NCBI GenBank assembly: GCA_002393955.1
Contig: DGSK01000001.1
Coordinates: 288,356-352,355, forward strand
From: Lachnospiraceae bacterium UBA4364
Lineage (GTDB): Bacteria; Bacillota; Clostridia; Lachnospirales; Lachnospiraceae
Length of the DNA stretch: 64,000 bases
Reading direction: 5' to 3'
In this document: piece by piece, positions 16,523 to 24,893 of the stretch
Position numbering within the stretch: the first letter of the stretch is position 1
Layout: each line of letters opens with the position of its first letter
Notes under the pieces: generated by a model
What the model was told of the DNA's origin: nothing
What the model saw: the letters and a program-made list of their open reading frames with translations, nothing else
The model's database searches: none
Program-made: the position numbers and the translations under genes

Positions 16523-17268
16523 TCGTCACCGCCGTTTTCCGGCACATCGATATACTTTTTACAGTCCGGTGCCAGACTGATGGCACTGTAAATATCGTTG
16601 AATGAAAAATCCCCTGCATCAGCCAGTTCCTGAACTGAGCATTTCTGACCGAAAGTCTCATACAATTCCTTTGCCTTGCCTAAAACTTTCATTATCATCG
16701 CCATTACCTTACGGTCAGACTCATACTCTGAATTTTCCGCGTTAACCAGTTCATCCATGGTATTCATTACAGTACGCATCACCATTTCGTCACAGTCGGA
16801 TGGATCCTCTATACTTTCAAGCATTGATATAGCTGTAATAAGTGCAACATTGCCTTCACCTATAAGGTCTCCTGTCTCCACCCCCTGATTGCTGTACAGT
16901 CTGGCGGTATCCACCACAGTCCTTAAGTAGCTGTTTATCAGCTTCTCCCTTGCAGACTTATCTCCGTTCAGCGCATTCATTATAAGTACACGCTTCATGG
17001 ACTCATCAATCTCTTCGATTACCTCCAAATCTTCCATGTACATCTTTATGGTACGGCTGTCCCTTTCGCTCAGGAATTCCTCATCCTTCAGCGGACTGCC
17101 TATACCGATATTATTATCCTTAAAATAATCCGTAAGGACCTTTTTCTGCACATCACTGATATCGGGAAATGCTTCGTCTATCTGATCCTGAGTCAGCATT
17201 CCTCCCTGAATCATGGCTGTATCTTTAAGCTCCGTTATCTTTTCAATAAATTTTTCTTCTGCTGTCAT
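16519..17268 (-). CDS. Sigma-70-like protein with regions 1.1-2.2 and 3 but no -10 or -35 recognition regions
   Basis: Residues 22-58 (LTQDQIDEAFPDISD...NNIGIG) resemble sigma region 1.1, 70-90 (SRTIKMYMEDLEVIEEI) region 1.2, and 104-150 (SAREKLINSYLRTVVDTARLY...ETGDLIGEGNVALITAI) regions 2.1-2.2, which in sigma-A bind the beta-prime clamp helices. The aromatic/basic stretch of 2.3-2.4 is replaced by an acidic ESIEDPSDCDEMVM...ELVNAENSEYESD, a region-3-like helix pair follows (190-232), and region 4 is absent. At 249 aa it cannot be a normal promoter-specificity factor. It could occupy RNA polymerase as an anti-sigma-like competitor, which is inference. It is coupled to the 130-aa unknown. 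Confidence 0.75.
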   Translation of the reverse strand: MTAEEKFIEKITELKDTAMIQGGMLTQDQIDEAFPDISDVQKKVLTDYFKDNNIGIGSPLKDEEFLSERDSRTIKMYMEDLEVIEEIDESMKRVLIMNALNGDKSAREKLINSYLRTVVDTARLYSNQGVETGDLIGEGNVALITAISMLESIEDPSDCDEMVMRTVMNTMDELVNAENSEYESDRKVMAMIMKVLGKAKELYETFGQKCSVQELADAGDFSFNDIYSAISLAPDCKKYIDVPENGGDE

Positions 17269-17315
17269 TTTTTATCTTTCTGCCTGTCCTGCCGCTTTTG
17301 CAAAGAAAAGCAACA

Positions 17316-18245
17316 TTATGACTCGCCTCTTTTAAAGTGTTTATGTGTAAACAGATGATCCTGGCAGAACTCATAATTCCCCTCACACTTTGAGCAGAAC
17401 CTGAATTCAAGGTTAGGATACTCCTCTGCGGTACGACCGCAGATCGCACATTTATGCTTTGCTACCTGTCTTGCCTGGCTTGCGGCTGCAGTACGCTTTC
17501 TGAACTCCTTCTGTCTTGCACGCATCTTCGGGGTGAGCCTGAGGCTCTTTCTCGTCATTATAAAGAAAACAACAAAATTAAGAAGCGAAGCGCCTATGAC
17601 AAACAGCCCCATGATTCCCATTCCGAACGCTTCAAGCACCAGGATGATCGAATATATTATGCCCAGATACTTAACCTTTACAGGGATAATGAACATGATC
17701 AGGACCTGCATATCCGGATATGTTGCCGCATATGCTAAGAATATGGACATATTCACATAGTAGGTTGAAAACAATGTTGAATACGTGGCATAAAACCATG
17801 AGCCGCCGTAGACCGCAGGTACATCACCATAGGCCATCCTCATATTTGCATCCACAAATGCTATCTTCTCCGGCAGAAACAGTTCACTGTAGCCTAACAT
17901 GAAGAATGCGCCAAGCACAGTAAATATCAGCCCCATAAAAATATAAAAATTAAAATAAAATGAGCCCCATGTCTGCTCCAGAGTCCTGCTTATGGAAAAA
18001 TAAAAGAACAGCATTATGGCAGTAAAAATAATATTTCCGCTGTCAGGAGGGATAAGCACCCACGAAAACAGTCTCCATACCTGCCCGTGCAATATGGCAT
18101 AAGGATTAAGTGACAGGAAAAATGTCACATCCGAATTGATATGCTGTACTATATAACCAATTGCGTATGTAGCCAGCATATACATGGGAAGATTCTTTAT
18201 CGCATACTTCCCGATCTTCTTTTCAAGCTTAACCAGAAAATTCAT
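17316..18245 (-). CDS. Rhomboid-like membrane protein with C-terminal zinc ribbon
   Basis: The 309-aa protein has about six membrane helices. GQVWRLFSWVL (54-64) and LEQTWGSFYFN (89-99) match the conserved loop-1 region of rhomboids (GxxWRL and LExxWG). The catalytic GxSG serine and the paired His of active rhomboids are not visible, so it looks like a pseudoprotease or Derlin-like protein. A basic linker (KMRARQKEFRKR) leads to a zinc ribbon: C266/C269 and C284/C287, with more Cys/His after it. The start codon overlaps the stop of the preceding 86-aa gene (ATGA). The ribbon would face the cytoplasm if the basic linker follows the positive-inside rule. Confidence 0.7.
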   Translation of the reverse strand: MNFLVKLEKKIGKYAIKNLPMYMLATYAIGYIVQHINSDVTFFLSLNPYAILHGQVWRLFSWVLIPPDSGNIIFTAIMLFFYFSISRTLEQTWGSFYFNFYIFMGLIFTVLGAFFMLGYSELFLPEKIAFVDANMRMAYGDVPAVYGGSWFYATYSTLFSTYYVNMSIFLAYAATYPDMQVLIMFIIPVKVKYLGIIYSIILVLEAFGMGIMGLFVIGASLLNFVVFFIMTRKSLRLTPKMRARQKEFRKRTAAASQARQVAKHKCAICGRTAEEYPNLEFRFCSKCEGNYEFCQDHLFTHKHFKRGES

Positions 18246-18502
18246 CCATGCAGTCCTCTCGCCTGGCGGTCCATATCCTCTACCACGATATCATATATCT
18301 CTCCCAGACTACGACAGTACTCAAGCACAAGCCACGGTTCATTAGTATGGAAATGGATCTTTATGGGATCACCGTCGCCTCCAACCGCCAAAAGGCAGTC
18401 GCCTTTGAAATGCTCTGTTATATACTCGTTAACCTCGTCCTCATCAAGGTCATCTCCGTCTATAAGCAGCTGTGTGTCATATCTGAATTCGATAGGTTCC
18501 AT
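18242..18502 (-). CDS. Stand-alone DAK/FakA C-terminal-like domain protein
   Basis: This 86-aa protein resembles the C-terminal part of YloV/FakA-type dihydroxyacetone-kinase-like proteins: GDCLLAVGGDGDPIKIHFHTNEPWLVLEYC and the end IVVEDMDRQARG recall the KVHVHTxxPGxVL and NMxxQ blocks. The kinase domain is missing, so it cannot phosphorylate by itself. It may be a ligand-binding module. It is first in the operon and overlaps the rhomboid-like gene by 4 nt. Confidence 0.6.
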   Translation of the reverse strand: MEPIEFRYDTQLLIDGDDLDEDEVNEYITEHFKGDCLLAVGGDGDPIKIHFHTNEPWLVLEYCRSLGEIYDIVVEDMDRQARGLHG

Positions 18503-18672
18503 TTTTAACTCCTTTTTCCATTCATGAAGATCCGGCCTTCATGATCTGCTATTGTGCTGTCACCGCCGGCGCCACCGCGGCAGTTACAACATCCTTATCA
18601 TACAGTGACTAATGATACCAGATTTTGTGAAAATCCTCAATCATCAATAAAATAACCACTATAGATTGATAC

Positions 18673-18701
18673 TTGAAATAAGCCCCCTCCACATTTATAA
18701 T
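18673..18701 (+). promoter_or_regulatory. Consensus sigma-A promoter of the dehydratase-activase gene
   Basis: TTGAAA (18673-18678) and TATAAT (18696-18701) are 17 bp apart. Transcription would begin near 18708, leaving a leader of about 94 nt. C-rich (18683-18690) and G-rich (18729-18736) runs flank the start site, but only the G-rich one is in the RNA. Confidence 0.65.
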
Positions 18702-18801
18702 ATTTTGATGTGTGATTTTTTTGTGGTGTGGGGGGATTCTGAACAAAGTAAAATGTCAGAAATGACAGACACAGATGCCGCAGAAGGCAGAAAGAGGAAT
18801 A

Positions 18802-21800
18802 ATGAATAATTCCGGCATTACCACTGACGAGACTCTGCGTCTCGGTATAGATATAGGATCAACAACCGTAAAGGTTGCATTGATAGATTCAGAGAATAAC
18901 ATTCTTTTTTCTGATTATGAAAGGCACTTTGCCGACATAAGCAAGACTCTACAGGACCTCACGGAAAAAGCAATGGAAAAGACCGGTGACAGGACAGTTT
19001 TTCCCGTGATAACCGGTTCCGGCGGACTCACTCTTGCTACACATCTGAATATTCCTTTTGTACAGGAAGTAATAGCGGTCAGCACTTCCCTTGAGACTTT
19101 TGCCCCTAAAACTGACGTGGCAATCGAGCTCGGCGGAGAAGATGCCAAGATAATATATTTCGAAAACGGCAATGTTGAGCAGAGGATGAACGGAATATGT
19201 GCCGGCGGTACAGGTTCTTTCATAGACCAGATGGCTTCCCTTATACAGACGGATGCCGCAGGGCTCAACGAATATGCAAAGGACTACAAGTCACTCTATA
19301 CCATAGCCGCAAGGTGCGGTGTATTCGCAAAGACAGACATACAGCCCCTCATCAATGATGGTGCTACCAGAGAGGATCTTTCCGCATCCATTTTCCAGGC
19401 AGTTGTTAATCAGACAATATCAGGACTTGCCTGCGGAAAGCCCATAAGGGGACATGTTGCCTTTTTAGGAGGTCCTCTCCACTTCCTTTCAGAGCTTAAG
19501 GCAGCCTTCATAAGAACGCTTAAGCTTGATGAGGAACACACTATAGATGTGGAAAACTCACATCTTTTTGCAGCCATAGGCTCTGCGCTTAATTCAAAAT
19601 GTGAAAATGCTACCACGCTTTCCGATATCTCAAACCGTCTGAAAAGCGGCATCCACATGGAATTTGAAGTAGAAAGAATGGAGCCCCTTTTTAAGGATCA
19701 GGCTGAATATGACGAATTTACCGCAAGACATGACAGGGCAAGAGTTGAAACAGCCGAAATAGAAAACTACTCCGGCAACTGCTTCCTCGGAATAGATGCA
19801 GGTTCTACCACCACCAAGATGGCTTTAGTCTCTGAAAAGGGTGAACTGCTCTGGGCTTTCTATTCCAACAATAACGGTTCTCCTCTTGAGACTGCACTGA
19901 AGGCATTTGCCGAATTAAAATCAAAGCTGCCCGCAGATGCACATATTGTCCGTGCCTGCTCCACCGGCTACGGCGAGGCACTTATGAAAGCTGCATTTTT
20001 ACTGGATGATGGTCAGGTTGAGACTGTTGCCCACTACTATGCCGCAGCATTCTTTAATCCCAGTGTGGACTGCATACTTGATATCGGCGGACAGGATATG
20101 AAATGCATACGCATTAAAAACGGCAACGTGGATTCCGTCATGCTCAATGAAGCATGTTCATCCGGCTGCGGTTCATTCCTTGAGACTTTTGCAAAATCCC
20201 TGAACTTAAGTGTCCAGGATTTTGCAAAAGCTGCCCTTTTTGCCGAGCACCCTATCGACCTTGGTACCAGGTGTACCGTATTCATGAATTCAAAGGTTAA
20301 GCAGGCGCAGAAAGAAGGCGCATCCGTTGCAGATATTTCCGCCGGACTTGCCTACTCGGTAATAAAGAACGCACTGTTCAAAGTAATAAAGGTTTCCGAT
20401 GCATCTGCCCTTGGCAAAAACATAGTAGTACAGGGCGGTACATTCTACAATGACGCCGTACTGAGAAGTTTTGAAAATATCGCCGGCTGCAAAGCGATAA
20501 GACCTGATATTGCAGGAATAATGGGTGCTTTCGGTGCCGCACTCGTGTCAAGGGAGAGGTACGAGGAAGGCTATAAAACAACCATGCTTTCCTTTGATGA
20601 AATTGATAATTTCACCTTTACGACTTCCATGTCAAAGTGCCGCGGCTGTACCAATAACTGCCGTCTTACCATCAACAATTTCTCCGGCAACCGCAAGTAT
20701 ATCTCCGGCAACCGTTGTGAAAGAGGCCTGGGCAAGCCTAAGAACGCCAACAATATACCTAACCTCTTTGAGTACAAGTTAAAAAGATTCTTTGATTATG
20801 AACCTCTGCCTGCAGATCAGGCACCAAGAGGCACAGTCGGTATTCCGAGGGTCCTTAACATATATGAAAACTATCCTTTCTGGGCTACATTCTTTAAAGA
20901 GCTGGGCTTCAGGGTAATGCTTTCCCCCTCTTCCACCAGAAAGATATATGAGCTTGGCATTGAATCCATCCCCTCAGAATCAGAGTGTTATCCTGCAAAA
21001 CTTGCACACGGACATGTTCAGTGGCTCATTGAGCAGAAGCCAGATTTCATTTTTTATCCTTCACTCTTTTATGAGCGCAACGAGACACCTGATGCCAATA
21101 ACCATTACAACTGCCCCATTGTATCTTCATATCCTGAGAATATAAAAAATAATGTTGAGGATATAACAGACGGCAAGGTTATTTTCCGGCATCCGTTTAT
21201 GAATTTTGCAGGTGTTGATACAATAACCTATGCCCTTACAAAAGAATTTTCAGAAATAGATCCGGGCAAAATAAGCGCAGCTGTTGAAAAGGCCTGGGAT
21301 GAACTTGCAAGAGCCCATGATGACATGCAGAAAAAGGGTGAAGAAGTACTTAAATGGATGGAACAGAACCACAAGCGCGGTATCATACTTGCAGGACGTC
21401 CCTACCATGTGGACCCTGAGATCAATCATGGCATTCCGGAGCTCATAAACAGCTATGATATAGCAGTTCTTACAGAGGATTCCGTTTCCCATCTGGGACA
21501 TCCTGACAGACCGCTTATCGTTTCAGACCAGTGGATGTACCATTCAAGGCTTTACCGGGCAGCGTCATTTGCCCGTACCAGAGATGATCTGGACCTCATA
21601 CAGCTCAACTCTTTCGGCTGCGGTCTTGATGCCGTTACAACAGATCAGGTAAACGATATCCTTTCCGGTTCCGACAAGATATATACCTGCCTTAAGATTG
21701 ACGAAGTAAACAATCTGGGTGCCGCAAGGATCCGTGTCCGTTCACTTATAGCGGCTCTTGAAGTAAAGGAAAGAAAAGCCGAAAAACGCACTATACGGCC

Positions 21801-23079
21801 TACCAATATAAACCGTGTACTTTTCACCGAGGAAATGAAGCAGACCTATACCATACTCTGCCCTCAGATGTCCCCGGTGCATTTCGACATGTTTGCTCCC
21901 GCCTTCAAGGCCTGCGGCTATAATCTTCATGTGCTTGACAATGACAACAGACATTCCGTGGATGTTGGACTCAAATATGTCAATAATGATGCCTGCTACC
22001 CTTCTCTCTGCACCATCGGTCAGCTTATAGAAGCTATAGAAACAGGCGAATACGATACTGACCACCTGGCACTTATGATGTCCCAGACAGGCGGTGGATG
22101 CCGGGCTACCAACTATGTCGGTTTCATAAGAAGAGCGCTTGAGAAAGCCGGATATCCGAATATCCCCGTTATCTCGCTTAACTTAAGCGGCCTTGAATCC
22201 AATCCCGGTTTCAAGCTGGACGCGAATCTCCTTCTCAGGGGAATATGCGCCGCTGTATTCGGAGATATTTTCATGAAGTGCATATACAGAATGCGTCCTT
22301 ACGAAAAAGAGCCCGGTGCTGTGGAAGCAGTCCATCAGAAATGGCTCAAGGAGTGCCAGGCTTTCGTATCCTCAAAGCACCTTTCAATCGGAAAATATAA
22401 AAAGCTCTGCAAAGGCATTATAGAAGATTTTGACAACATACCCATATATGAAGAACGGAAGCCCAGGGTCGGTGTTGTAGGCGAGATTCTTGTAAAATTC
22501 TCACCTTCCGCCAATAACCACCTTGTGGAACTGCTGGAAAAAGAAGGTGCCGAGGCCGTAGTCCCCGATCTTCTTGATTTCATGTATTACTGTTTCTACA
22601 ACCAGATATACAAAGCCGACGAACTTGGAATGAGCAGAAAGAGTGCCAACAAGGCAAAGCTTGGAATGAAAGCAATGGACTGGGTACGTTCCTACCCTTC
22701 AAAGCTTTTCAGACGTAGCAGGCACTTTGATCCCCCTGCTGATATTCACGATCTTGTAAATTATGCCAAAGATATTGTTTCCATAGGAAACCAGACAGGT
22801 GAAGGCTGGTTCCTTACCGGTGAGATGCTGGAACTCATACATTCGGGAACAGAAAACATTGTCTGCACCCAGCCTTTCGGCTGTCTTCCCAACCATGTAG
22901 TCGGAAAAGGCGTCATTAAGGCCCTGCGGAAAAAATATCCTGCATCGAACATAGTCGCCATTGACTACGATCCCGGTGCCAGTGAAGTAAACCAGCTTAA
23001 CAGGATAAAGCTTATGCTCTCCACCGCAAATAAAAATCTTGCAAAGAAAAAAGCTCAGGAAAACAACAAGGCAGTATAG
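18802..23079 (+). CDS. Giant 2-hydroxyacyl-CoA dehydratase activase-type protein (two BadF/HgdC ATPase domains, DUF2229, HgdB-like part)
   Basis: Two ASKHA ATPase domains are in tandem: LGIDIGSTTVKVAL with GGTGSFIDQM in the first and LGIDAGSTTTKMAL with GGQDMKCIRI and ACSSGCGSFLETFA in the second. Then come a CRGCTNNCRLT cysteine cluster near residue 620, a DUF2229 region (PSESECYPAKLAHGH) and a C-terminal part related to the dehydratase subunits. HgdC-type activators use ATP to inject an electron into 2-hydroxyacyl-CoA dehydratases. Proteins of about 1,400 aa with this fused layout are common in anaerobic Firmicutes but their substrate is unknown. ATG 18802 follows GAGGA; the ATG at 18775 has no SD. 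No dehydratase genes adjoin. Confidence 0.85.
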   Translation: MNNSGITTDETLRLGIDIGSTTVKVALIDSENNILFSDYERHFADISKTLQDLTEKAMEKTGDRTVFPVITGSGGLTLATHLNIPFVQEVIAVSTSLETFAPKTDVAIELGGEDAKIIYFENGNVEQRMNGICAGGTGSFIDQMASLIQTDAAGLNEYAKDYKSLYTIAARCGVFAKTDIQPLINDGATREDLSASIFQAVVNQTISGLACGKPIRGHVAFLGGPLHFLSELKAAFIRTLKLDEEHTIDVENSHLFAAIGSALNSKCENATTLSDISNRLKSGIHMEFEVERMEPLFKDQAEYDEFTARHDRARVETAEIENYSGNCFLGIDAGSTTTKMALVSEKGELLWAFYSNNNGSPLETALKAFAELKSKLPADAHIVRACSTGYGEALMKAAFLLDDGQVETVAHYYAAAFFNPSVDCILDIGGQDMKCIRIKNGNVDSVMLNEACSSGCGSFLETFAKSLNLSVQDFAKAALFAEHPIDLGTRCTVFMNSKVKQAQKEGASVADISAGLAYSVIKNALFKVIKVSDASALGKNIVVQGGTFYNDAVLRSFENIAGCKAIRPDIAGIMGAFGAALVSRERYEEGYKTTMLSFDEIDNFTFTTSMSKCRGCTNNCRLTINNFSGNRKYISGNRCERGLGKPKNANNIPNLFEYKLKRFFDYEPLPADQAPRGTVGIPRVLNIYENYPFWATFFKELGFRVMLSPSSTRKIYELGIESIPSESECYPAKLAHGHVQWLIEQKPDFIFYPSLFYERNETPDANNHYNCPIVSSYPENIKNNVEDITDGKVIFRHPFMNFAGVDTITYALTKEFSEIDPGKISAAVEKAWDELARAHDDMQKKGEEVLKWMEQNHKRGIILAGRPYHVDPEINHGIPELINSYDIAVLTEDSVSHLGHPDRPLIVSDQWMYHSRLYRAASFARTRDDLDLIQLNSFGCGLDAVTTDQVNDILSGSDKIYTCLKIDEVNNLGAARIRVRSLIAALEVKERKAEKRTIRPTNINRVLFTEEMKQTYTILCPQMSPVHFDMFAPAFKACGYNLHVLDNDNRHSVDVGLKYVNNDACYPSLCTIGQLIEAIETGEYDTDHLALMMSQTGGGCRATNYVGFIRRALEKAGYPNIPVISLNLSGLESNPGFKLDANLLLRGICAAVFGDIFMKCIYRMRPYEKEPGAVEAVHQKWLKECQAFVSSKHLSIGKYKKLCKGIIEDFDNIPIYEERKPRVGVVGEILVKFSPSANNHLVELLEKEGAEAVVPDLLDFMYYCFYNQIYKADELGMSRKSANKAKLGMKAMDWVRSYPSKLFRRSRHFDPPADIHDLVNYAKDIVSIGNQTGEGWFLTGEMLELIHSGTENIVCTQPFGCLPNHVVGKGVIKALRKKYPASNIVAIDYDPGASEVNQLNRIKLMLSTANKNLAKKKAQENNKAV

Positions 23080-23094
23080 ATTTCACAGAAAAAA

Positions 23095-23136
23095 ACCACC
23101 CTATTCTCATGTTTGGGAAAATGGTGGTCTTTTTTA
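23095..23136 (+). terminator. Terminator of the activase gene
   Basis: ACCACC (23095-23100) pairs with GGTGGT (23123-23128) around a loop that can fold further, and CTTTTTTATTTA follows. It lies about 15 bp after the stop. Confidence 0.65.
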
Positions 23137-23152
23137 TTTAATAATTTGTCAT

Positions 23153-23539
23153 TCATTGTCCTGATGCAGCAGCTTTAGCAGCCTCAATCTCTGCCTGTTT
23201 TGCCGCTTCATCTGCAGCAGCCTCTGCCATCAGCCGGTTGTAAATTTCCAAAGCATCCGGCGGTATATCGTCCTGTGATCCGAATGGATCACTATCAAAA
23301 GACGAGGACTCTGCTGATGAACTCACATCCGTGCTTCCGGCATCCTCCCCCAACGCCTCCATTATAAGTTTTTCAGCCTCAGCATCAGGGTCGTAACCTT
23401 CTTCACCGTCATTTCCGCTGTTTTCCTCTTCGCTATCCGGTGTGACCATGTTAACATTCCACCACTTTACCAGGTGGCAGTGCATCTTGGAATAATAATT
23501 GATACGGTCAAGTTTATCCAGACGGTCTATCCTAACCAA
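23153..23539 (-). CDS. Acidic, low-complexity protein of unknown function
   Basis: The frame codes for 128 aa with no recognised domain. Residues 1-35 are basic/aromatic (RLDRINYYSKMHCHLVKWW), the middle is strongly acidic (Ser/Asp/Glu/Gly), and the end is an Ala/Glu-rich helix. The start would be TTG at 23539 behind a GGGG tract about 8 nt upstream; an ATG at codon 19 is the alternative. It lies about 50 bp downstream of the degenerate-GGDEF gene in the same direction and may be co-transcribed. That it is translated is likely but not certain. Confidence 0.45.
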   Translation of the reverse strand: MVRIDRLDKLDRINYYSKMHCHLVKWWNVNMVTPDSEEENSGNDGEEGYDPDAEAEKLIMEALGEDAGSTDVSSSAESSSFDSDPFGSQDDIPPDALEIYNRLMAEAAADEAAKQAEIEAAKAAASGQ

Positions 23540-23589
23540 GTGTAATCCCCTTATCCTTAAGAAACAATGTTACCTAATGTTACTGAATG

Positions 23590-24510
23590 TTATTTTTTTT
23601 CGGCTATTTCCTTTTTGGCTAAAGCAGTACTGCAATACAGCTCAGTATCTGCATGCTTATATATATCATCCACATCAAATATACCTTCACCAAAACATCC
23701 ACCCCAACTGAGCCGGCACTCAAAGTTGTCAGAATTACGATTGAGGCGTCCTACACGCTCTACCCACTTGGTTATCACGGATATAGCCTCTTCTTCAAGA
23801 TATCCGCAGAACACCACCATAAAATGATCCTCTTCAAGCCTGTATGTGTGAATATTTTCCGAGGAAAGCCTTCTCAGCTCCCTGGCCACCTTTGAAATAA
23901 TGCCGTCACCGGCCTCCGTGCTTATCTCGCTATTGACCACATGCATATTTATGACATTCAGACATGCAATATATATAGAATCCGCATATGGATAAACCTC
24001 CGTTTTTCGCTTATCAAACTTAACCCTGTTCGAGAGCATGGTCATGCTGTCATGCTCTCTTTCCCAGCTGTCCTCACGTATACTCAGAAGATACTCAGCC
24101 GTATCAAGCCTGAATTTAAGAAGCGCATGGTATAGCTCCTCCATCTCATCTCCGGATTCAATATCCAGATCCTTAAGCGTCAGCGCCTGTTCGCCTTCTT
24201 CGCCTTCAGACATACCGGCCTCGCTGTATGTTATGGAAGAAATTGCCTTTGTCATATCCGTAACGGGCTTTATGAAATAAATCTCCAGCAGTATCGCCGT
24301 GATCACCACCAGTATTATTGCCAGAATGACCATGGTACAGGTAAAAATCACAAAAAACTGTCCCTTAGATTCCTCCTTTACAGACTCCCTTACATACCCA
24401 TCCAGGGCATTTGTATAGAAAATATAACTGATAAGGGTGGAACACATTACAATTACCGCAAGTGCCCCGGATACCAAAAGCAGTGCTTTCGTTTTAAGTG
24501 ACTTTTTCAT
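23590..24510 (-). CDS. Membrane protein with HAMP-like linker and degenerate GGDEF domain
   Basis: The 306-aa protein has two membrane helices (about 8-29 and 50-76) around a short outer loop, then a HAMP-like helix and a GGDEF-fold domain from about residue 150 (DSMTMLSNRVKFD, then AGDGIISKVARELRR, then YRLEEDHFMVVF). The GGDEF signature reads EEDHF and the metal-binding positions are altered, so it is not expected to make c-di-GMP; it may bind a nucleotide or act as a dimerising sensor. GGGGAGAA before the ATG serves as ribosome site. Neighbours are unknown proteins, so the signal is unknown. Confidence 0.75.
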   Translation of the reverse strand: MKKSLKTKALLLVSGALAVIVMCSTLISYIFYTNALDGYVRESVKEESKGQFFVIFTCTMVILAIILVVITAILLEIYFIKPVTDMTKAISSITYSEAGMSEGEEGEQALTLKDLDIESGDEMEELYHALLKFRLDTAEYLLSIREDSWEREHDSMTMLSNRVKFDKRKTEVYPYADSIYIACLNVINMHVVNSEISTEAGDGIISKVARELRRLSSENIHTYRLEEDHFMVVFCGYLEEEAISVITKWVERVGRLNRNSDNFECRLSWGGCFGEGIFDVDDIYKHADTELYCSTALAKKEIAEKK

Positions 24511-24557
24511 ATAGTTCTCCCCGTTTAAATCCTGTCTGTATTAAATCATATTGCTTT

Positions 24558-24845
24558 TTATACCAAATTACCCTGATTTCCGACTACTGCCTTAACAAAA
24601 TTCCAGGCCTCATCAAGACCCGCCTGGGAAAACTCATAAAACGTATAGCTCTTCAGTTCTTCAGCAGTATTGTCATATCCATAGGGTTCCGGCCATATGC
24701 AGACTCTCAGCTGAGGATCCGCGTCTTCATTTTCCTTGAACTTTTCAAGAAAAAACCTCTTGCCGTCACAGCTGCCGCTATATCTTTCAGCCTTTAAATA
24801 TGCCAGTGTCAGCTTATAAAGATCATCATCAAAATCTAATGCCAT
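24558..24845 (-). CDS. Small conserved-looking protein of unknown function
   Basis: This 95-aa protein is soluble and has no recognised domain. It has many aromatic and acidic residues (FFLEKFKENEDAD, CIWPEPYGYD, SYTFYEFSQAGLDEAWNFVKAV) and reads like a compact alpha/beta fold. GAGGAAA before the ATG supports translation. It sits between the J-domain gene and the degenerate-GGDEF gene, all minus strand with gaps of 47-48 bp, so one transcript is plausible. Confidence 0.65.
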   Translation of the reverse strand: MALDFDDDLYKLTLAYLKAERYSGSCDGKRFFLEKFKENEDADPQLRVCIWPEPYGYDNTAEELKSYTFYEFSQAGLDEAWNFVKAVVGNQGNLV

Positions 24846-24893
24846 TGTCAGATTTCCTCTTTGCAGCTGTTCAGTCCTGTCATTTCCAAACAG

